A DNA stretch of 20,688 bases from Prolixibacteraceae bacterium (GTDB taxonomy: Bacteria; Bacteroidota; Bacteroidia; Bacteroidales; Prolixibacteraceae), in assembly GCA_017998095.1 (NCBI GenBank), contig JAGODU010000066.1, positions 1-20,688 on the forward strand. Reading direction: 5' to 3'. Positions 1 through 7,901 of the stretch are shown here, in pieces. A program made the position numbers and the translations under genes. The notes beneath the pieces are model-generated. The model made no database searches, was not told the DNA's origin, and saw only the letters and a program-made list of their open reading frames with translations. The number at the start of each line of letters is the position of its first letter. Positions within the stretch are counted from its first letter, which is position 1.

Positions 1-1
1 A

Positions 2-3000
2 ATTCTTAAAATTTTACGAAATAATCATTTGAAATTTGAAGAACTAAGTGATTTTTCTACCGGCTATTTCAGAGGAGATAAACTGACTATTGGCGATATT
101 GACAATGACGGGTATTCAGATTTGGTTATTATTGGCGATCAGGATATGAGAACTGTTCTTAAAGTGTTTAAGAATAATAACGGAATCTCTTTTAGTGAAT
201 ATACAAACAGTTTGCTGGAAGCCGGCGATCGTGGCAAAATTGTTTTAGGCGATATAGATAATGACTCTGACCTTGACATTCTTTTAACCGGAGAACCTGA
301 TACTTATTACACAACGCAATACCCTAACGGCGTTTCTAAAATATATCTTAATAACGTTCAAAGAAAAAATACTCCTCCGGAAATACCAATCAATTTGAAT
401 GCTATAACTGATTCCAATTCAGTTGTTTTAAGCTGGGATAGAAGCTCAGATGCTGAAACACCCCAATTGGGCATCCATTATATTGTTGATGTTGTAAGAG
501 GCTCAGATAAAAAAATTGTTTCTTCTGTTTCTTATTATTCCTACAGAAGTATAAGCAATCCATCATATTTCCTCACAAATCTTGAGGAGGGTTATTATTA
601 CTGGAAAGTAAAATCTATAGACAATAGCTACATGACTTCAGAATTCTCTGTTATTGATACTTTCTTAATTGGTAATTCTCCTGCAATTATTGATCATTCT
701 CCCGGGAATACTATTATTTCTGAAGACCAAACGAGCTTTAATTTTGAAATAAAAAATATTGGGAATGGAAAGTTGAATATTACCAGTATCACAGCTATAG
801 ATGATTGGTTTTCTGTTATTGCTACAAAAAATGGTGATGTTACAAACTTAGAGCTTAGCTTTAATAAAAATGTGAATGCAATACGAAAAGGCAGAATTAA
901 AATAATCTCCGATAATGCAATTAACTCTCCATATATACTTCAATTTGAACAAAATGGTATGCCATTATTTATAAAGGATACCATTGTTAAAACGCTGTCT
1001 CCCTACTTCGGGAAAGTCACTATTGCTGACTATGATAACGATTCTGATTATGACTTCTTGCTCACAAGTAATAACTCGGGTATTAAAACGAAACTTATTA
1101 AAAATACTGAAACAGGTTTTCATGTGTCTGAAATTACCGTGCTGCAGGATTTTAGCGGAACTGCCCGGTTTACTGATTTCGATAACGATGGAGACCTGGA
1201 TATTTTAATGCCGGGATATGATGTAGGCTGGGAAGATGAAACAGCTACAACACTCTATCTCAATTCCGGAAAAGGAGAGTTTGAAAAAGATACTTTATCG
1301 AATTTCAAATACATGAATAACAGTATTATTGAGCTTGCTGACTTCAATAATGATGGTTATGATGATTTAATCAATTTGAGTACAGCACACTGGTATAATG
1401 AATTTAATCTTTACAGTAACAACTCCGGTTCTGATTTTGAATACGACACAACAATTACGGATAAAAAATATACAGGCTATAACATTCTTTTCTTTGATTA
1501 TGATGGTGACCTTGACATGGACTTAATAAACGATGGCTTGATTTATGAAAATTGTGGAAAGAATAATTTCAAACCTATTACTGATCTGAATATCGACAAA
1601 AGCGGTTACTTTTCAATAGGTGATTTTAACAATGACGGACTGAATGATATTTTTTCAAATAGCAAAATTTATTTTAATGAAGGTCATGGCAAATATGTCA
1701 AATCAGATAGTACCGGACTTCCTGACAAAATTGAAACCCACTCATGGGGCGATTACGATAATGACGGAGATATGGATATTGTTTTCAAGAGTAATAGTTA
1801 CGTTCATATTTTCGACAATAATGGAAAAGGTCAGTTCAGTGTATTGAAAAAGTTTGACGAAGCAGTACAAGGGGGTTCTCTTGATTTTGTTGATTACAAT
1901 AATGATAACCAATTAGATATTGTTGTTACCGGAGCGTTGTTGAACCAAAGTGTTCACAGCATATTTTACAAAAACCAATGTTCAAAAACTAATACAATCC
2001 CCACTCCTCCTTTAATCCTGAGGGACTCAATGCATATAGATACAGTTCATGTCAGCTGGGAAAAAGGAAGCGATAAGGAATCAATTGAAAATGAGCTTTA
2101 TTATAATTTTTACTTGTACAAGGTAAATGGAGACACATTGCTGAATTCAATGTCAGATCACCAAACCGGTCATTTGTTGAAACCAACATTGGGGAATACT
2201 CAAAACAGTAAGGATTGGAAAATTAAACTTGATTCTGCAGGTATATACAAATGGGCTGTTCAAGCAATTGACTATGGTTTTGAAGGCTCAAAATTCAGCG
2301 TTGAAAAAGAATTTGAAGCAAAACCTGTTTTAAAATTCACTCCCGAATTAAAAAATAACAATTTAGAATGGCAGGTTAACAAGGACTATTTAATCCGGTG
2401 GAACGAAGCTTTTATTGATTTTGTAAAACTAGAATACAGCTTCGATGACGGAGCTAATTGGATATCGATAAAAGATTCAATTATTGCAAATGATAAATCC
2501 TTTATCTGGCACACACCAAAAGATAGTCTGTCCGAAATTAAAATTAAAATTTCTAACCAGAAGTATCTTCTTTCAGATACAATAACTGTGACCTTAATAC
2601 CTCATTTACAAATCACCGGTCCTGCCAACGACAAAAAAATCATGATCAACAATCTTCTGAAAATGAAATGGGAAAGCAACTTCATTGATTCGGTGAAAAT
2701 TGAATATAGAAGCATAAATGAAAATTATTGGGAAACGATAGAAGCTCAAATAGAAAACAAGGATGATTCTTACGACTGGCTTATTCCCGATTTAAATACG
2801 GGAACTTATATCGTCAGGGTTTCAGATATAAAGCATAAATACGTCGCTGATTCAATCAGAATCAATGTTACTCCCTATCTTGAAGTATTATCGCCAAAAA
2901 AACATCAGGAAGTTTTAATTGGTGGCACAACTGAAATCAAATGGAATTACTCAAAAGTTTCAAATATTTCGGTTTATTATAAATCATCACGATCAAGATA

Positions 3001-4321
3001 TTCGTTTGTTGTTGCTTCATATATATCTGCCGATAAAGGATTCATTACCTGGTCGATACCCCCCTATATAGCAAAAGATAGTTGTCAGATAATTATAAAA
3101 GATATGAATAGTTTAGTTGCCGATACTTCAGATTTCTTTTATCCGGTAACTAAAATTACAAATGATACATTACAGGCAAAGTACGATTTGATATTAAACA
3201 ACCCAAAGTCAATAGCTTGCAATCAGGTTGATTTAACAGGGATAGTAACAACCAAAGGTGATTCAATTAAAAATATTGAATTTCAATATGCCACTGATTC
3301 AATCTTCACCGGAATAAGTGCAATACCCTCAGAAATTTTAACCGATACTACTGCCCTTTTAGCTGGTCAAATAAAAGATTTAAGACCTGATACCAGATAT
3401 ACATTACGCATTAAAGCAATGGTAAATAATGAAGTTATATATAGTAATTCCATCCAGATTACTACTCCTGAAGAATATATCATCAGCCTGTCTTCCCCGG
3501 TAATCAATGGCACCAGTGTGACTTTAGGAGCATTTATAGCTGCGATTAAAGATACAATTGAGAATATAGTTTTTGAATACGGAACAAACAATGAATACAA
3601 AGAACAAGCTAAACCTGAGAAAGATTGGATAGGTTCAGATGAACGTAATTCAATTCAGGCTCAGATCAACAATCTGAGTTCCGATTCTATATATTTCTAT
3701 AGACTTAAGGCAACAATGGATACAAGCACTATTTACAGTGAGGAGAATTTGCTAAGTATTAAAAATAAGATTGCCATTGCTCCCTTAAAGATTGAAGAAA
3801 TAACTGATAACTCGCTTAATCTGAAAGCAATGATATGTACCAATGGAAAATCTTTGACTAATATTCATTTCTTGTATGGTACATCTGAAAATGGACTAAC
3901 AGATTCAGTAAAAGCTTCACCTTTTATTACAAACTTCGATAAAACCTTTACAGTTAATGCAATTGTGAAGAATTTAAAATTGAATACCAAATACTATTTC
4001 CAGGTACATGGAAAATCTGATAAAGAGCTATTTCATTCTGAAATATTCAACTATACCACAATCAATAGTATGATTGTGGAAGAATATAAAAATGAAAACC
4101 TCTCTCCGATAATTATCTTTCCAAATCCTGCAAACGATAATATCAATATCAGCTCACAAACTAAAATACTATACGTTGAACTGTTCAATTTATATGGTAA
4201 AAAGTTAATGGAAATACAAAATGAAAACTCACTTAATATCTCCGGTTTAATACCCGGAATATATCTGGTGAGAATTTATACTAATCAGCAGTGGGTTTTA
4301 AGGAAGATTATCAAAAAATAA
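2..4321 (+). CDS. Large secreted VCBS/FG-GAP repeat protein with T9SS type A sorting domain (5'-partial)
   Basis: The reading frame is open to the left window edge, so the N-terminus and signal peptide are missing; the TTG at 29 is not a convincing start. About nine calcium-binding DxDxDG-type loops of FG-GAP/VCBS repeats are visible, near nucleotides 94, 249, 1024, 1171, 1336, 1489, 1619, 1748 and 1889. A fibronectin type III-like domain (about 373-650) and an Ig-like domain (about 665-960) interrupt the first and second groups. After the repeats come another Fn3-like domain (about 1996-2310), three Ig-like repeats of about 85 residues (about 2330-3150) and three Fn3-like repeats (about 3180-4050). 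The last 75 or so residues (FPNPANDNI, then LFNLYGKK, then GLIPGIYLVRI) form a type A T9SS sorting domain. Expected fate is export through SecYEG, then T9SS release or anchoring on the cell surface. The VCBS part is probably a beta-propeller for adhesion or binding; the ligand is unknown. No catalytic domain is seen. Confidence 0.9.
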   Translation: MLKILRNNHLKFEELSDFSTGYFRGDKLTIGDIDNDGYSDLVIIGDQDMRTVLKVFKNNNGISFSEYTNSLLEAGDRGKIVLGDIDNDSDLDILLTGEPDTYYTTQYPNGVSKIYLNNVQRKNTPPEIPINLNAITDSNSVVLSWDRSSDAETPQLGIHYIVDVVRGSDKKIVSSVSYYSYRSISNPSYFLTNLEEGYYYWKVKSIDNSYMTSEFSVIDTFLIGNSPAIIDHSPGNTIISEDQTSFNFEIKNIGNGKLNITSITAIDDWFSVIATKNGDVTNLELSFNKNVNAIRKGRIKIISDNAINSPYILQFEQNGMPLFIKDTIVKTLSPYFGKVTIADYDNDSDYDFLLTSNNSGIKTKLIKNTETGFHVSEITVLQDFSGTARFTDFDNDGDLDILMPGYDVGWEDETATTLYLNSGKGEFEKDTLSNFKYMNNSIIELADFNNDGYDDLINLSTAHWYNEFNLYSNNSGSDFEYDTTITDKKYTGYNILFFDYDGDLDMDLINDGLIYENCGKNNFKPITDLNIDKSGYFSIGDFNNDGLNDIFSNSKIYFNEGHGKYVKSDSTGLPDKIETHSWGDYDNDGDMDIVFKSNSYVHIFDNNGKGQFSVLKKFDEAVQGGSLDFVDYNNDNQLDIVVTGALLNQSVHSIFYKNQCSKTNTIPTPPLILRDSMHIDTVHVSWEKGSDKESIENELYYNFYLYKVNGDTLLNSMSDHQTGHLLKPTLGNTQNSKDWKIKLDSAGIYKWAVQAIDYGFEGSKFSVEKEFEAKPVLKFTPELKNNNLEWQVNKDYLIRWNEAFIDFVKLEYSFDDGANWISIKDSIIANDKSFIWHTPKDSLSEIKIKISNQKYLLSDTITVTLIPHLQITGPANDKKIMINNLLKMKWESNFIDSVKIEYRSINENYWETIEAQIENKDDSYDWLIPDLNTGTYIVRVSDIKHKYVADSIRINVTPYLEVLSPKKHQEVLIGGTTEIKWNYSKVSNISVYYKSSRSRYSFVVASYISADKGFITWSIPPYIAKDSCQIIIKDMNSLVADTSDFFYPVTKITNDTLQAKYDLILNNPKSIACNQVDLTGIVTTKGDSIKNIEFQYATDSIFTGISAIPSEILTDTTALLAGQIKDLRPDTRYTLRIKAMVNNEVIYSNSIQITTPEEYIISLSSPVINGTSVTLGAFIAAIKDTIENIVFEYGTNNEYKEQAKPEKDWIGSDERNSIQAQINNLSSDSIYFYRLKATMDTSTIYSEENLLSIKNKIAIAPLKIEEITDNSLNLKAMICTNGKSLTNIHFLYGTSENGLTDSVKASPFITNFDKTFTVNAIVKNLKLNTKYYFQVHGKSDKELFHSEIFNYTTINSMIVEEYKNENLSPIIIFPNPANDNINISSQTKILYVELFNLYGKKLMEIQNENSLNISGLIPGIYLVRIYTNQQWVLRKIIKK

Positions 4322-4327
4322 ATAGTT

Positions 4328-4384
4328 GAGGCTTCGCCTCGTTAGTGCTTCGCACGTTATCGCTGCGCTCTGTTAAGCAGCTGC
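4328..4384. repeat. Tandem cluster of short hairpins spaced by GTTA (REP-like)
   Basis: Four short inverted repeats follow each other just after the stop codon of the large surface protein. They are GAGGC-TTC-GCCTC (4328-4340), GTGC-TTC-GCAC (4345-4355), CGC-T-GCG (4361-4367) and the palindrome GCAGCTGC (4377-4384). The tetranucleotide GTTA occurs between them at 4341, 4356 and 4372, giving a period of 15-16 bp. The block is much richer in GC than the surrounding DNA. From memory, similar runs of TTCG-type hairpins joined by GTTA occur between genes in other Bacteroidota, but I cannot confirm a copy number here. Confidence 0.6.
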
Positions 4385-4534
4385 ATTGTCGTTGATTACG
4401 TCTTGGCAACTAAATGAAGAAACAACGTTGAATTCGATGATCGCAATTACTGAAGTGGGTACGAGTATACTGAGCAGCTAAGGGTTTCAAATACTTATCA
4501 ATCCTGATGAATCAAAGAATCTCTTTCTATTCAC
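4385..4534. other. Unassigned intergenic DNA
   Basis: This stretch lies between the hairpin cluster and the terminator. Its base composition is closer to coding DNA than to the AT-rich spacers elsewhere in the window. I find no open frame of useful length, because every frame is broken by stops. It may be a decayed fragment of a gene or mobile element, or part of a longer repeat that begins with the hairpins. I cannot identify it. Confidence 0.3.
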
Positions 4535-4567
4535 AAAAAAACCCCTCTCCGAAAGGAAAGGGGTTTT
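4535..4567. terminator. Bidirectional Rho-independent terminator between convergent genes
   Basis: The stem AAAACCCCTCTCC pairs with GGAAAGGGGTTTT across a GAAA loop, with one C-A mismatch. A run of A on the left and T on the right gives a U-tract in both directions. It sits between the surface protein gene (+) and the small secreted protein gene (-), so it can serve both. Confidence 0.85.
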
Positions 4568-4633
4568 GCATTATATTTTATTCGCTTAAGCGTATTATTA
4601 TTAACTGTTCTTTATAATCAGGAAATTACAAAA

Positions 4634-5233
4634 CTATACACGCCTTCTGAAAAAACGGAAAGCAACCATTAATACAATTACCGAAAAGCCCAGTATAACA
4701 GCCCATCTGGAAACCGGAACCGGGGTAGAAACACGCCATACGTAAGTTGTACCCGCTATACTATGGTCTAGAACATAAGCGCTGATCGCATTGCCATATC
4801 CGGACGGGTATTCATAACCTGAAGGTGGTACATCTAATTTAAAATCCTGTGCTTGTTCAGTCCGACTCATTCCCCAACCGTCGCACCAGCATGTAAAGGT
4901 AATGGTACTGGGATCGGTTGTATTTGAGTTGGTGGAGGTAGCATAATCTCCGGGGTTACCGCCAAATAACAATGCTGCAGCTTCCTGCCCGGTATAACAG
5001 GGAGGATTAGTCGTCCAGCTAGGACCACTACTACAGTTAAACTGCCCTACATAGGTGTAGGTTGCACCGGGTGCAAAAACCTTAATGGAGTTGCCTTTAA
5101 TAACGCCCGCATTTCCTGTATTACTTGGCAACCCGGGATGTTGTATGGCATAATCGCTCGAAGTAATTGACTGTCCAAAGGATACAATCGATATACTCAA
5201 AACAATAACTAAAAGAGAGAAAACTTTTTTCAT
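4634..5233 (-). CDS. Small secreted protein with PVPVSRW-TM-RRR C-terminal sorting-like tail
   Basis: The 199-residue product has a signal peptide (MKKVFSLLVIVLSISIVSFG, then QS) and therefore enters the Sec pathway. The body (about 22-168) has four cysteines (67, 79, 115, 117) and the stretch YTGQEAAALLFGG (80-92) followed by GDYATST. Further on are a Trp/Gly-rich turn (CDGWG), AQDFKLD and ISAYVLDH. From memory this order resembles a family of small PEP-CTERM proteins of cyanobacteria and proteobacteria (GQEAA.LLFGG..DY..ST, then EDF, then SAYV.D); I could not run a search. The end is tripartite: PVPVSRW (171-177), one hydrophobic helix (about 177-194) and the basic tail RRRV. This is the layout of exosortase- or rhombosortase-type sorting signals. 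It is the only gene between the bidirectional terminator and the tRNA terminator, so it is probably transcribed alone. No clear promoter was found in the AT-rich 130 bp upstream. Molecular function is unknown. Confidence 0.85.
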   Translation of the reverse strand: MKKVFSLLVIVLSISIVSFGQSITSSDYAIQHPGLPSNTGNAGVIKGNSIKVFAPGATYTYVGQFNCSSGPSWTTNPPCYTGQEAAALLFGGNPGDYATSTNSNTTDPSTITFTCWCDGWGMSRTEQAQDFKLDVPPSGYEYPSGYGNAISAYVLDHSIAGTTYVWRVSTPVPVSRWAVILGFSVIVLMVAFRFFRRRV

Positions 5234-5362
5234 TTTATCATATATTTATTAATGCAATATTAATAAAGTTTCAAGATAAATAAAAATCTTAAATAATATT
5301 TATTAATAATGCTATTTTTTGCTTTTATTGTCGAATGTATTCATGGTGAATAATTAAATAAA

Positions 5363-5394
5363 AAAGCCTGTAAATCAAATGATTTACAGGCTTT
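5363..5394 (-). terminator. Terminator of the tRNA-Ser/tRNA-Pro unit
   Basis: A perfect inverted repeat, AAAGCCTGTAAATCA pairing with TGATTTACAGGCTTT, lies 18 bp downstream of tRNA-Pro. On the minus strand it is followed by a TTTTTT tract, as expected of a Rho-independent terminator. It also separates the tRNAs from the secreted protein gene further downstream. Confidence 0.85.
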
Positions 5395-5411
5395 AATTTT
5401 GATGTTTATTG

Positions 5412-5485
5412 TCGGGGCACTAGGATTCGAACCTAGGACCCCCTGGTCCCAAACCAGGTACACTACCGGACTGTGCTATACCCCG
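5412..5485 (-). tRNA. tRNA-Pro (anticodon TGG)
   Basis: The 74-nt gene folds into a standard cloverleaf. The acceptor stem CGGGGTA pairs with TGCCCCG, with A as discriminator. The anticodon stem CCTGG/CCAGG encloses the loop TTTGGGA, giving anticodon TGG (complement of 5449-5451), which reads CCA and, by wobble, other proline codons. The T arm is CTAGG-TTCGAAT-CCTAG. The 3' CCA is not encoded (the next bases are CAA), so it must be added by CCA-adding enzyme. It lies 15 nt downstream of tRNA-Ser and is probably co-transcribed with it. Confidence 0.96.
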
Positions 5486-5500
5486 AATTTTATTGAACAG

Positions 5501-5587
5501 CGGAGGGAGGGGGATTCGAACCCCCGGTACAGTTACCCGTACGTCAGTTTAGCAAACTGGTGGTTTCAGCCACTCACCCACCCCTCC
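5501..5587 (-). tRNA. tRNA-Ser (anticodon GCT)
   Basis: This 87-nt class II tRNA has the acceptor stem GGAGGGG paired with TCCCTCC (one G-T pair) and discriminator G. The loop TTGCTAA gives anticodon GCT (complement of 5551-5553), which reads AGC and AGT. A long variable arm with a GTAC/GTAC stem and the T arm GGGGG-TTCGAAT-CCCCC are present. The outermost anticodon-stem pair appears to be C-A. CCA is not encoded. It is the first gene of a two-tRNA unit. Confidence 0.96.
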
Positions 5588-5659
5588 TGAAATGTGCGGT
5601 ACTAAATCTCCTTCCGTAACCGAAATTCTTTAATACATCCTTTTTTAGAACATAATTAA

Positions 5660-5676
5660 AGAGACTAATTGTCTCT
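5660..5676 (-). promoter_or_regulatory. Hairpin in the leader of the tRNA transcript
   Basis: AGAGAC and GTCTCT form a perfect 6-bp stem with a TAATT loop (5' strand as read on +). It begins about 14 bp downstream of the predicted -7 element and lies about 70 nt before tRNA-Ser. There is no strong U-tract after it, so it is more likely a processing or stability element than a terminator. This is inference from position only. Confidence 0.4.
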
Positions 5677-5689
5677 CGAATTGTGCGTG

Positions 5690-5720
5690 CAAATATATAT
5701 GCTTTAACTTCTTTTGCAAA
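5690..5720 (-). promoter_or_regulatory. Bacteroidota-type promoter for the tRNA-Ser/Pro unit
   Basis: Read on the minus strand, TTTG (complement of 5717-5720) is followed after 19 nt by TATATTTG (complement of 5690-5697). This matches the known Bacteroidota sigma-ABfr consensus TTTG-N(17-23)-TAnnTTTG exactly. Transcription would start near 5683, giving a leader of about 95 nt before tRNA-Ser. Confidence 0.75.
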
Positions 5721-6156
5721 ATAAAATTGAAAAAAATAAGAAAAAAGTATCACTTCTTTTATAATTTATTGATATACAGTAAAAACATATTTTTGTTTCA
5801 TTTTTCCACATGCTTAATAACAAAAATTTCATTTTTATTTATAACACTTTGAAAATCCCATCCTTATGAGAACCATTCAAACAAAAATATTTATGAAACC
5901 CCTGTAAAACTTGCATTTTTAAAACTTAAACTGTACTTTAGATTTTAGAAAACAAAAGTTCTTTTAAATAGAAATAAAGCATTACCGCATTAATTTCCTG
6001 AATTTGGTAAACTCAACAAAATACATAAACCGAGCAAGCTTATGGATGTGATGACAGGCCTTGTAGTTGCGAAAGCAATGAGTACTCTGGTACCGGTGGA
6101 AGTCAAAGCATTTAGGCACTCAAATCCTGTTTTATCGGGGTTTTATTCAATCTGGA
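5721..6156. other. Long AT-rich gap with a GC-richer island at its right end
   Basis: From 5721 to about 6010 the DNA is very AT-rich and I see no gene. From about 6010 to 6150 the GC content rises to roughly 45 percent. There, the plus strand has an open frame from the ATG at 6042 that runs into the antisense of the lnt 3' end. The minus strand also has an open frame of about 50 codons without an ATG. Neither is convincing as a protein. A relic gene, an untranslated RNA or part of a repeat are all possible. Confidence 0.35.
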
Positions 6157-7764
6157 TTAATGCGGTTCTTTTTTGTATTTATCTCTTATTCTCTTCTGAA
6201 AATTATACAAACAAACTCCTAACAATAAAAAAATAAAACTCCTTGCAATATAATCACCATGCCTTGCATAAAAGGTAAGCTTTTCATTTCTGTTTATTTG
6301 TCCTGATATAGCAGTTCTCTCCCACCATTTGGTAGTCTTTATAATTTCCCCTTTTTGATTTATAATACAGCTGATCCCTGTGTTTCCTGAACGGGCAATG
6401 CTCCTCCTTAATTCAATTGCCCTTAGCCTTGAATATGAAAGATGCTGCTTATATCCGGGTGTATTCTTCCACCATCCGTCGTTCGTTATTACAAACAGCA
6501 TATTTGCCCCTTTTTTTACAAATCCAGTAAGGTATTCACCATAACCCGATTCATAACAAATAGGCACTCCTACAATTGTTTCCCCTTTCTCAAACACTGT
6601 AGGTTCATCCTGAGTGCCTAAGGTACCTGTAGTTCCTCCAAGATTGATAATAAGCTTATCCAGAAAATGTAAATATTTTGAAAATGGCATTTTCTCAACC
6701 CCCGATACCAGATTTGATTTATGGTAAAACTCAACCGACCTGCCCAAATTGACAAACAAAGCTGAATTATAAATAGCATAGATCAAAGAACTGTCTTTGT
6801 TATAACGCACATAATGAGGAAGTCCCATTCCGGGAACAAACTCCTTATATGTCATTGAACCAAAGACAAATGAAGCATTTGAATATTTGTTTTCCAGAAA
6901 CTTCTCTACCCTTTTGACCGGATAATTACCTCTGTAACTGTCTTCCCATATTTCCTCAGTAACTGTTTCAGGACCAATGAAGAAATCTGTTTCATGAGTA
7001 CCCAGTGAATCGCATAAATCCAAAAACCTGCTTACCTGTTGTGATTCCGTCATTTGTGAAAACTTCTCTTTATATGGGTCAATATTAGGTTGGACAATAA
7101 CAACATTGACAGAGTCATTCTTTTCAGAATAAGTATAATATCTTACGAAAGATATGCAAATTGGTAATGCCAGAACAGTTGCTAAAGCAATAACTAACTT
7201 TATATCTGTACACTTTTCTCCCTTAATGTAACTATTCAATAAACCCGACGTAAGTATATTGATTATCAATATCCAAAACGACCCGCCAAATACTCCGGTA
7301 ATTTCATACCATTGAATAAGTCGTATGTCATTTGAAAAACCATTTCCCAATGTTAGCCACGGCCAGGACATATCCCATTTGTAATGCAGATATTCAAAAG
7401 AAATCCATGCAAATACAAGTACTGCATATCCTGTAAAACTTCCTTGTTTTCTTTTTACTGCATGAAAAACCCAAAAGACAATAGACATAAGGAAAGAATT
7501 TACAATAATTGCAAACAAGGCACCTTCCGGTGTTGCATTCCATATCCACCATGTAGTCAGTGAATTCCAGACAATAAAGGAAAGGAGGGAATATGCCCAG
7601 AAAACAATTGATTTATACTTATGCTGATTTTCCGATAAATGATTTTCAATTAAAAGCAAGGGGACAAAAGCAATAAATAAAACTAATCCGGTTATTCCCA
7701 ACCAGGCTAGCGATAATAGAACCCCGGAAAAAATTACTCCAAATATTATTTTCAGATTATTCAT
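6157..7764 (-). CDS. lnt: Apolipoprotein N-acyltransferase Lnt
   Basis: This inner-membrane enzyme transfers the third acyl chain from a phospholipid to the N-terminal cysteine of lipoproteins. The 535-residue length is typical. The N-terminal 200 residues hold about six to seven hydrophobic helices, and one more lies near the C-terminus (about 508-522), which fits the family topology. Between them is a nitrilase-fold domain (about 220-500). The catalytic triad is visible as E266 (FFIGPETVTEE), K349 (FYHKSNLV) and C403 (VPICYESGYGEY), equivalent to E267, K335 and C387 of E. coli. The motif usually written LVPFGE is LVSGVEKMPF here, a variation I believe is common in Bacteroidota. The ATG at 7764 starts directly before the first hydrophobic helix. 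The gene stands alone between the tRNAs and the histidine kinase. A weak TACTTTTA element lies upstream, but no clear promoter. Confidence 0.93.
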   Translation of the reverse strand: MNNLKIIFGVIFSGVLLSLAWLGITGLVLFIAFVPLLLIENHLSENQHKYKSIVFWAYSLLSFIVWNSLTTWWIWNATPEGALFAIIVNSFLMSIVFWVFHAVKRKQGSFTGYAVLVFAWISFEYLHYKWDMSWPWLTLGNGFSNDIRLIQWYEITGVFGGSFWILIINILTSGLLNSYIKGEKCTDIKLVIALATVLALPICISFVRYYTYSEKNDSVNVVIVQPNIDPYKEKFSQMTESQQVSRFLDLCDSLGTHETDFFIGPETVTEEIWEDSYRGNYPVKRVEKFLENKYSNASFVFGSMTYKEFVPGMGLPHYVRYNKDSSLIYAIYNSALFVNLGRSVEFYHKSNLVSGVEKMPFSKYLHFLDKLIINLGGTTGTLGTQDEPTVFEKGETIVGVPICYESGYGEYLTGFVKKGANMLFVITNDGWWKNTPGYKQHLSYSRLRAIELRRSIARSGNTGISCIINQKGEIIKTTKWWERTAISGQINRNEKLTFYARHGDYIARSFIFLLLGVCLYNFQKRIRDKYKKEPH

Positions 7765-7901
7765 CTTAAACTATTTAATCAAGAATAAAAGTATATCAAT
7801 TCCATTTAAACAATAAGTCACTTAATAAATGACTTTACTAAAGTAGCCGCTTTGTTCAGAAAAAAATATGAATTGTAATAAAAATAATAATATTTCATGT
7901 G

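Noticed and set aside
5399..5590. 63-codon plus-strand open frame (GFEPRTPW, EGDSNPRYSY)
   Set aside because: It is the antisense translation of tRNA-Pro and tRNA-Ser; these peptides are a well-known false annotation.
5788..5795. TATTTTTG resembling a plus-strand -7 element in the long spacer
   Set aside because: The nearest -33-like ATTG is only 16 nt away and no gene or RNA structure follows; AT-rich chance match.
6042..6236. 64-codon plus-strand open frame overlapping the lnt 3' end
   Set aside because: No recognisable domain, promoter or family; about 80 bp is antisense to lnt. The underlying GC-rich island is reported as a finding instead.
7815..7835. Inverted repeat AAGTCA...TGACTT in front of lnt
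   Set aside because: Only 6-bp AT-rich arms with a 9-nt loop and no U-tract; expected by chance in such DNA.
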